DNA of 64,000 bases, from contig NZ_JAUSQM010000001.1 of NCBI RefSeq assembly GCF_030811215.1, positions 2,232,001 to 2,296,000 of the forward strand. Reading direction: 5' to 3'. This document shows positions 58,840 through 64,000 of the stretch, in pieces (position 1 is the first letter of the stretch; every line of letters begins with the position of its first letter). Made by a program: the position numbers and the translations under genes. The notes beneath the pieces were generated by a model. The model was not told where the DNA came from and searched no databases. It saw only the letters and a program-made list of their open reading frames with translations. Origin of the DNA: Nocardioides massiliensis. Its GTDB lineage: Bacteria; Actinomycetota; Actinomycetes; Propionibacteriales; Nocardioidaceae.

Positions 58840-60804
58840 TTGCGCGCTCGTGTCGTCCTGCCCGTCGCCCTGTCGGGACTCCTGTTATCCCTCGGCCTCT
58901 CTCAGCCGGCATCAGCGGTCCCGGAGTGGACCGACCCGCGCTACCTCAGCACCGGGACGGTCGAGCGCTTCGATGTCGCGGCGAACGATGCTGGTGATGC
59001 GGTGGTGGCGTGGGGCGAGGCCTCACCCAACGAGTGGCACCGGGCGGTCGCCGTAGCAGTCCGTCGGGCTGGTGGACGTTGGGAGCGTCCCGTGCACGCC
59101 GCGGGTGAACTTTGGTATGACCTGGCGCCGGTCGTCACCATGAACCGAGAAGGGACGGCAACCCTCGTGACTCATGACGAGGTGCGGACCAAGAGCCACG
59201 GGAGTGAGTGGACCGGCCCCGTTACGTACGCCCACGACCAGGATTGGAGTATCCACGTGGGCACGACCGGCTACGGGGCCGTCGCAGATCCCGACGGTCG
59301 AACGTACATCTTGCACCGGTGGGTGGATCACGGGGCCGACGGCTCTGGTGGTGGGGGCGAGGTTCTGAGTGTTCAGTCGGCCGGAGGACAATGGGGGCCA
59401 ACCGGAGCCGGTATGGGGAGCGGCTTTCTGTTCGCTCGCCGCGATCGTCTAGGTGTCCTGGCTCTCGGCGAGCGGAACGTCGTGCATCTGCTGATGTCGT
59501 CGGCCTCCGGAGCGCTGTGGGCGCAAAGCGGCGGGGCTGGACTTCGGGCCACCGAGCCGGTCCGGATCGCGATGGGTTTCACCAACGGTGACCCTCGCGC
59601 GCACACCACAGCCGACCGCACCGCCTACGTCGTCGCCGCGCTGCACGACGACGAGGGGTTCACCTCGCCCTCGCGGATCACGATGATCACAAAAGCGCCG
59701 GGGGACCGGTGGCGGGCGGAGCGGATCCTCGAGGCGCCAGGCGTGGTGCGCGATGCCGACGTCACGGTGGCGGACGACGGGACGGTCACGGTCGCTTGGG
59801 TCAGCGGACAGGGAGCTGGTCGCGTGATGGCGATGACGCGCGGCCCGCGGGGGCGGTGGGGCAAGGCAGTGGCGTTGACCGGGCGGCTGCCGCACCCGTC
59901 GGCGCCGGAGCTGGCCTCCGACGGACACGGCAACCTGCTGGCGACCTGGTCCACCGACGACAGGGAGACCGGACAGGGCCGGCCGCAGGCGGCGTACCGC
60001 CCGGTCGGCGGCACATGGCAGCGTCCGCGTGACCTCGCGGGCGCGTCCGACACCGACGTGGTCACACCGGCCCCGCAGGTGACGGCGACGCCGGGCGGCG
60101 TCTTCACCGTGGTCTACACCGACAACGGTCGGCTGGCCACGGTGGACCGGGTCGGCCAGGCGGTGGCTCCCCGGGCCACGATGACCCCGTTCACCGTCAA
60201 GGCGGGCACCCAGCGCCAGGTGACCCTGGCGTGGGAGGCCACCGCGCCGGCGCCGATCCGCAGCTACGACCTGCGGGTCCGTACGGCCACGGCGCAGGGT
60301 CCCTTCACCCGGTGGCGGGTGCTGCGCGGTCTGAGCGGGACCACCCGACCGTGGAACCTGGCGCCAGGACGGACCACCTGCTTCCAGGTCCGGGCTCGCA
60401 ACACCGGCGGCGTCACGGGTCCATGGAGTCCGGCGACCTGTCGCGCCATCGCGACCGACGAGCGCCGGCTGAACGCAGGCACCGCCTGGAGCAAGGCACG
60501 TGCACCTCGCGCCTACAGCAGGACGCTCACGACCACCAGCCGTCAGGGTGCCACGCTGGCGCTGAGCAGGGTCAAGGCCAAGCAGGTGAGCCTGGTCGTC
60601 CGGAGCTGTCCCCGTTGCGGGAAGGTCCGGGTCGTCCACGGCGGCAAGACGCTGGGCACGGTCAACCTGGGCACCAAGAACGTCCACCACCAGCGGGTGA
60701 TCCGTCTCAAGCCCACCCGCAAGGTCCGCACGGGCCGACTGGTCGTCCGGGTGCTGAGCAGCGGCAAGCCGGTAGCCATCGACGGGTTCATCGCCCGCCG
60801 CTGA
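58840..60804 (+). CDS. secreted beta-propeller-like protein with fibronectin-type region
   Basis: 654 residues from a TTG (GAGAAA upstream). Signal peptide ending in PASA, then repeating blades of the form G-x-(A/T)-x-V-(A/S)-W (GDAVVAWGE, GTVTVAWVSG, GNLLATWSTDD, GVFTVVYTDNG), typical of a propeller or bulb domain, then a fibronectin-III-like region (APIRSYDLRVRTA, about 480-545) and a C-terminal beta part ending with KPVAIDGFIARR. Probably exported; role unknown. The first third looks less GC-biased by eye than neighbouring genes, which may point to a different history. Confidence 0.65.
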   Translation: MRARVVLPVALSGLLLSLGLSQPASAVPEWTDPRYLSTGTVERFDVAANDAGDAVVAWGEASPNEWHRAVAVAVRRAGGRWERPVHAAGELWYDLAPVVTMNREGTATLVTHDEVRTKSHGSEWTGPVTYAHDQDWSIHVGTTGYGAVADPDGRTYILHRWVDHGADGSGGGGEVLSVQSAGGQWGPTGAGMGSGFLFARRDRLGVLALGERNVVHLLMSSASGALWAQSGGAGLRATEPVRIAMGFTNGDPRAHTTADRTAYVVAALHDDEGFTSPSRITMITKAPGDRWRAERILEAPGVVRDADVTVADDGTVTVAWVSGQGAGRVMAMTRGPRGRWGKAVALTGRLPHPSAPELASDGHGNLLATWSTDDRETGQGRPQAAYRPVGGTWQRPRDLAGASDTDVVTPAPQVTATPGGVFTVVYTDNGRLATVDRVGQAVAPRATMTPFTVKAGTQRQVTLAWEATAPAPIRSYDLRVRTATAQGPFTRWRVLRGLSGTTRPWNLAPGRTTCFQVRARNTGGVTGPWSPATCRAIATDERRLNAGTAWSKARAPRAYSRTLTTTSRQGATLALSRVKAKQVSLVVRSCPRCGKVRVVHGGKTLGTVNLGTKNVHHQRVIRLKPTRKVRTGRLVVRVLSSGKPVAIDGFIARR

Positions 60805-60869
60805 CCCCGGCCGAGCCCGGCTGACCCCGGCCGGGCGTGGCATCGGCCCTCCGCGGGCACGGTGCAGCC

Positions 60870-61775
60870 ATGGCAGGACGCATCCGGGTCGGCATCTCGG
60901 GGTGGACGTACGCCGGGTGGCGCGGCGACTTCTACCCCGAGGGTCTCGTGCAGCGCCGCGAGCTCGCGTACGCAGCGGCGCGGCTGAGCTCGATCGAGAT
61001 CAACGGCTCGTTCTACTCGTTGCAGCGCCCCACGTCGTACGCCCGATGGCGCGACGAGACCCCCGACGACTTCGTGTTCGCGGTCAAGGGAGGGCGCTAC
61101 ATCACGCACATGCTGAAGCTGCGCGGCGTCGAGACGGCGCTGGCCAACTTCTTCGCCTCCGGCGTGCTCGGCCTCGGGTCGAAGCTCGGACCCGTGCTGT
61201 GGCAGCTGCCCGCGAGACTGCCTTTCGACGCCGAGCGGATGGCGGACTTCTACCGGATGCTGCCGCGCACGACCGGGGAGGCGGCAGAGCTGGCGACGCG
61301 TCACGACGACAAGGTCCCCGAGGACCGTGCGCTCACCACCACCGATGAGGACCGACCGCTGCGCCACGCGTTGGAGTTCCGCAGCGAGTCGTTCTGCACC
61401 GACGAGTCGTTCGACCTCATGGCCGAGCACGACATCGCGTGCGTCGTCGCCGACACCGCCCAGAAGTTCCCGATGGCGACCCGGCGTACGACGGACCTGG
61501 TCTACGTCCGCCTGCACGGCGACACCGAGCTCTACACCAGCGGCTACTCCTCCGACGCGCTCGACCGGTGGGCGCAGCGGTGCCACGACTGGGCCGAGGA
61601 CGCGGACGTCGTCGTCTACTTCGACAACGACGCCAAGGGCTTCGCGCCGCACGACGCGATGGCGTTGATGGAGCGCGTCGACCCGGACTGGCGTGCCGAG
61701 CACGCCGAGCCCGAGGTCGTTCAGGCCCAGGCGATGACCTCGTCGAGCTCGAGGCGGGGGAGCCGGTCGAAGTAG
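60870..61775 (+). CDS. DUF72 family protein
   Basis: 301 residues from the ATG at 60870. Begins RVGISGWTYAGWRGDFYPEG and contains SSIEINGSFYSLQRPTSYARW (split), FAVKGGRYITHM, LEFRSESF and VYVRLHG with the PxHG-like end. DUF72 has a TIM-barrel fold related to endonucleases/deglycosylases; function is unknown. Its last 55 bases overlap the convergent nitroreductase gene. Confidence 0.88.
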   Translation: MAGRIRVGISGWTYAGWRGDFYPEGLVQRRELAYAAARLSSIEINGSFYSLQRPTSYARWRDETPDDFVFAVKGGRYITHMLKLRGVETALANFFASGVLGLGSKLGPVLWQLPARLPFDAERMADFYRMLPRTTGEAAELATRHDDKVPEDRALTTTDEDRPLRHALEFRSESFCTDESFDLMAEHDIACVVADTAQKFPMATRRTTDLVYVRLHGDTELYTSGYSSDALDRWAQRCHDWAEDADVVVYFDNDAKGFAPHDAMALMERVDPDWRAEHAEPEVVQAQAMTSSSSRRGSRSK

Positions 61776-62335
61776 GGGTCGGCACCGGGGTGGCCGATGT
61801 TGACCACGAGCTGGCTGCGCCAGTTGGTGCCCGCGAAGAACTCCGCGTCCAGGCCGGCGTGGTCGAAGCCGTTCATCGGACCGGCTGCGAGGCCGACGGA
61901 CCGGACGGCGAGCAGGAACACCCCGGTCTGCAGCGCTGCGCTGTAGGAGGACATCCCGACCCGGGCGGACTCGTCCTGGGCCAGCCCGTCCCGCAGCGAC
62001 TCGCCCGCCATCGGGAAGACGCGCGGCATGTGCTCGTGGAAGTCCACGTCGTGCGCGAGCACGGCGACCACGGGGGCCTGCGCGGACTTGGTGCGGTTGC
62101 CCTCCGCCAGGTGGGGGAGCAGGCGCGCCTTGCCCTCCTCGGTGCGGACGAACAGCACCCGCAGCGGCTGGCTGTTGGCGGCACTCGGCGACCACCGGGC
62201 CAGCTCCCAGATCGAACGCAGCTCCTCGTCGCTCACCGGGGTGTCGGCGAAGTTGTTGACCGTGCGAGCGGCAGTGAACAGCGCGGAGCGCCCGGTCTCG
62301 TCGAGCACGGGCAGGCGGGTCTGGGTCGCAGTCAT
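61721..62335 (-). CDS. nitroreductase family protein, malonic-semialdehyde reductase (RutE/HadB-like)
   Basis: 204 residues from the ATG at 62335 with AGGA about nine bases before it. FMN-binding region ARTVNNFADTPVSDEELRSIWELARWSPSAANSQPLR (given in parts: TVNNFADTPVSDEEL, ARWSPSAANSQP) and AAGPMNGFDHAGLD match RutE/HadB, reductases of malonic semialdehyde or enone-like substrates. Homodimeric flavoprotein expected. Convergent overlap with DUF72. Confidence 0.82.
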   Translation of the reverse strand: MTATQTRLPVLDETGRSALFTAARTVNNFADTPVSDEELRSIWELARWSPSAANSQPLRVLFVRTEEGKARLLPHLAEGNRTKSAQAPVVAVLAHDVDFHEHMPRVFPMAGESLRDGLAQDESARVGMSSYSAALQTGVFLLAVRSVGLAAGPMNGFDHAGLDAEFFAGTNWRSQLVVNIGHPGADPYFDRLPRLELDEVIAWA

Positions 62336-62475
62336 GGGGGTCCTGTTCGTCGGGGGCGGGTACGTCAAAGGTTGAAGCGTCCAGCGATCCGTCGGTGTTC
62401 CCGATCCGGCTGTGACCCCGGTCTCGCCATGACGAATCGACCGTTCGGCCGATGCCGCCGGGGGCGGGGCCGTCG

Positions 62476-62481
62476 TACGGT
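62476..62481 (+). promoter_or_regulatory. -10 box of the 69-residue gene (leaderless type)
   Basis: TACGGT with 6 bases to the ATG at 62488. Confidence 0.35.
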
Positions 62482-62487
62482 CGGCCC

Positions 62488-62697
62488 ATGACGGAGCCGC
62501 GACTGCTCAGCTACTGCGAGGAGCAGCCGGAGCGGCGGGCCGGAAAGCTGATCGCGGCGTGCGGTGTCGTGCACGCGGCCCGGCCCGGCTCCTACCAGAC
62601 GCTCTGCGGCACCGGGCTCGAGACACTGCACCTGGTCGGTCCTCGCGCGGATGGCGGCGCGCAGTGCCCGCTGTGCTGGGGGAGCCCGCGACTCTAG
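62488..62697 (+). CDS. small Cys/His-containing protein of unknown function
   Basis: 69 residues from the ATG at 62488. Four or more cysteines and a histidine (YCEEQ, ACGVVHAAR, TLCGTG, CPLCWG) could form a zinc-ribbon-like fold. No family recognised. Its existence rests on the leaderless-type TACGGT spacing and on good codon phase; it is short enough to be wrong. Confidence 0.5.
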   Translation: MTEPRLLSYCEEQPERRAGKLIAACGVVHAARPGSYQTLCGTGLETLHLVGPRADGGAQCPLCWGSPRL

Positions 62698-62700
62698 GCT
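62695..62700 (+). promoter_or_regulatory. -10 box of the NTF2-like gene (leaderless type)
   Basis: TAGGCT with 6 bases to the GTG at 62707; overlaps the stop of the upstream small gene. Confidence 0.4.
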
Positions 62701-62706
62701 CCGGGC

Positions 62707-63159
62707 GTGGCCCTCTCCGACGCCGACCGCGTCCGCAACCTGCTCAGCATCTACGGCGACCTCGTCGACGCCGCCGACTTCGACGCCCTCGGCGAGCTGA
62801 TGGCCGATGCCCGCTTGTGTGATGAGACCGGTACGCCGTTCGCGACCGGGGCGGCGGAGGTGACGGCGTTCTATCGCGGCTCGCTGCGCCTGCACGCTGA
62901 CGGCACACCGCGCACCCACCACCTCGTGCTCGGCACCCGGTTCGCCGATCCGGGCGACGACGCGGACCGTCTCGCCTGCCGCTCGTCGTACCTCGTGCTC
63001 CACCAGCCCGACGGAGGAGAGCTGCGCCCGCTGCTCACCGGGACCTACGACGACGTCTTCGCCCGCCGTGACGGGAAGTGGTGCTTCGCCGAGCGGCGCA
63101 TGGGGATGCGACTCGTGGGCGACCTCTCCACACATCTGCGCTTCGACCCGACGGGCTGA
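62707..63159 (+). CDS. NTF2-like (SnoaL/ketosteroid isomerase type) protein
   Basis: 150 residues. IYGDLVDAADFDALGELMADARL, VTAFYRGSLRLHADGTPRTHHLV (split) and DDVFARRDGKWCFAERRMG fit the cone-shaped NTF2/SnoaL_4 fold used for isomerases and non-catalytic binding. The catalytic Asp/His of steroid isomerases was not located with confidence. Upstream of an SDR gene that carries a KstR-like operator, so a role in steroid or similar ring metabolism is possible. Confidence 0.75.
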   Translation: MALSDADRVRNLLSIYGDLVDAADFDALGELMADARLCDETGTPFATGAAEVTAFYRGSLRLHADGTPRTHHLVLGTRFADPGDDADRLACRSSYLVLHQPDGGELRPLLTGTYDDVFARRDGKWCFAERRMGMRLVGDLSTHLRFDPTG

Positions 63160-63173
63160 GGCGCGCCCGCAGA

Positions 63174-63193
63174 AACGAGAACACGTTCTCGTT
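63174..63193. promoter_or_regulatory. perfect palindrome, TetR/KstR-like operator
   Basis: AACGAGAAC-AC-GTTCTCGTT, 9-bp perfect arms; the centre AGAACACGTTCT resembles the KstR-type (steroid catabolism) consensus of actinobacteria. It lies 21 bases before the SDR start. A TetR-family repressor is likely but no such gene is in the window. Confidence 0.65.
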
Positions 63194-63213
63194 GGTGGAC
63201 TACGTTGTCGACC

Positions 63214-63945
63214 ATGACTGCTGCAGACGGAGCACCACGGGTCGTCGTCGTGACCGGAGCCGGCTCGGGGATCGGGGCCGCGACCGCGGCGGCCTTCGTC
63301 GAGCTGGGTGACCGGGTCGTGGGTCTGGACGTCGCGGGCACCGCCCCTGCCGGCGCGGAACTGGTGACCTGCGACGTCACCGATCGCGCGGCCGTCACCG
63401 CGGCGATCGACGGTGCTGCCGTCGACGGGCGCATCGACGTCCTCGCCAACGTGGCCGGCATCCCGCAGTTCGGGCGGCTCGAGACGATCACCGAGGACGT
63501 CTGGGACCGCACTCTCGCCGTCGACCTCAAGGGGCCGTTCCTGACGATGCAGGCGGCGTTGCCCTACCTGCGCACGGCGCGCGGGTCGGTCGTGAACGTC
63601 GCCTCCGTCGCCGGCCGGATCCCCAACCCCTACGTGGCGGCGTACGCCGCGGCCAAGGGCGGGCTCGTCCATCTGACCCGCTCGCTGGCGATGGAGCTGG
63701 CGCCCGACGGGATCCGGGTCAACTGCGTGTGCCCCGGGGGTGTCGACACGCCGCTCGTGGCCGAGGTCGCCAAGAGCTACCCGTCGGACCTGCACCCGCG
63801 CCTGACCGACCGGATGAACCCGCTCCTGGACGGCACGTCGTTCATGCCGCCCGCAGAGGTCGCGGCGTCGATCGTCTACCTGTCCTCGGCGGCCGCCGGC
63901 TACATCTCGGGCGCCGTCCTCGCCCTCGACGGGATGCAGGGCTGA
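63214..63945 (+). CDS. short-chain dehydrogenase/reductase
   Basis: 243 residues from the ATG at 63214; TTG 63205 is also in frame. Rossmann TGAGSGIG (14-21), NVAG at about 79-82, catalytic Ser131, Tyr144 and Lys148 (YAAAK), and the C-terminal SGAVLALDGMQG. Classical SDR using NAD(P); substrate not deducible, though the upstream operator suggests lipid or steroid metabolism. It may be co-regulated with the NTF2-like gene, 55 bases apart, but they have separate promoters by sequence. Confidence 0.9.
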   Translation: MTAADGAPRVVVVTGAGSGIGAATAAAFVELGDRVVGLDVAGTAPAGAELVTCDVTDRAAVTAAIDGAAVDGRIDVLANVAGIPQFGRLETITEDVWDRTLAVDLKGPFLTMQAALPYLRTARGSVVNVASVAGRIPNPYVAAYAAAKGGLVHLTRSLAMELAPDGIRVNCVCPGGVDTPLVAEVAKSYPSDLHPRLTDRMNPLLDGTSFMPPAEVAASIVYLSSAAAGYISGAVLALDGMQG

Positions 63946-63961
63946 TCCGGGTCGAGGCCGA

Positions 63962-64000
63962 TCAGATCCCGAACAGCAGCCACAGCCCGCCGAACGTGAA
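63962..64000 (-). CDS. C-terminal end of a minus-strand gene (partial, probable membrane protein)
   Basis: The last 39 bases read FTFGGLWLLFGI-stop on the minus strand, a hydrophobic end compatible with a membrane helix. The gene continues outside the window. Too little is visible to assign it. Confidence 0.3.
   Translation of the reverse strand, partial: FTFGGLWLLFGI

Overview
The window is about 64 kb of very GC-rich, densely coding actinobacterial chromosome. The gene order (hrcA-dnaJ-rsmE; HIT-phoH-ybeY-CNNM-CDA-like-era; recO-uppS; glyS-dusB-dgt-dnaG), the tRNAs without encoded CCA, the abundant GTG and TTG starts and the 10-methyl fatty acid gene pair all suggest Nocardioides or a close relative. 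The assignment is by gene content only; no sequence search was run.

Layout. 1-5.6 kb: end of a MOSC protein, long-chain acyl-CoA ligase, hemW, DUF4870 and DUF3097 proteins, PadR regulator. 5.6-9.9 kb: DUF1707 protein, metallo-hydrolase, then the heat-shock unit hrcA-dnaJ-rsmE behind a perfect CIRCE operator. 9.9-13.3 kb, minus strand: a SigE-type sigma factor with a membrane GerMN/Gmad2 protein and a Gmad2 lipoprotein, next to a SipW-type signal peptidase and its probable TasA/camelysin-like substrate. 13.4-22.4 kb: HIT, phoH (carrying an intein), ybeY, CNNM/CBS protein, a catalytically dead cytidine-deaminase fold, an FAD oxidoreductase/methyltransferase pair for 10-methyl branched fatty acids, a siderophore-interacting-type flavoprotein and era. 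22.5-34.2 kb: peptidase E-like protein, two paralogous lipoproteins, KSTD-like flavoprotein, leuA with a leucine-codon leader, rhodanese-metZ, gluconate kinase and permease, hydrolase, recO.

34.2-37.7 kb is an insertion-sequence nest: an IS1380-family element sits inside the transposase of an IS1182-family element, which itself separates recO from marR/uppS. 38-43.5 kb: uppS, a zinc ABC transporter (znuABC) behind two Zur boxes, and an IS481-type element. 43.5-54.5 kb: glyS, lipoprotein, methyltransferase, dusB, cell-wall protein, MFS transporter, dgt, dnaG. At 54.5-56 kb a second IS481-type element is inserted exactly at the 3' end of tRNA-Asn, duplicating 15 bp and separating the tRNA from its own terminator. 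56-64 kb: DUF2007, AI-2E transporter, PIG-L deacetylase, tRNA(CAU), a secreted beta-rich protein, DUF72, nitroreductase, NTF2-like protein and an SDR behind a KstR-like palindrome.

The most interesting items are: (1) the PhoH intein, which lacks the usual Cys/Ser at position 1 and instead shows the Trp/Cys/Thr triad of class 3 inteins; (2) the sigma factor, GerMN/Gmad2 and SipW/TasA-like secretion neighbourhood; (3) the IS481 insertion at tRNA-Asn and the nested IS, both of which can be undone on paper base by base; and (4) regulatory sites readable directly from sequence (CIRCE, tandem Zur boxes on a leaderless promoter, leu leader, PadR palindrome, widespread leaderless -10 boxes). No stretch longer than about 300 bases is without a gene or element.
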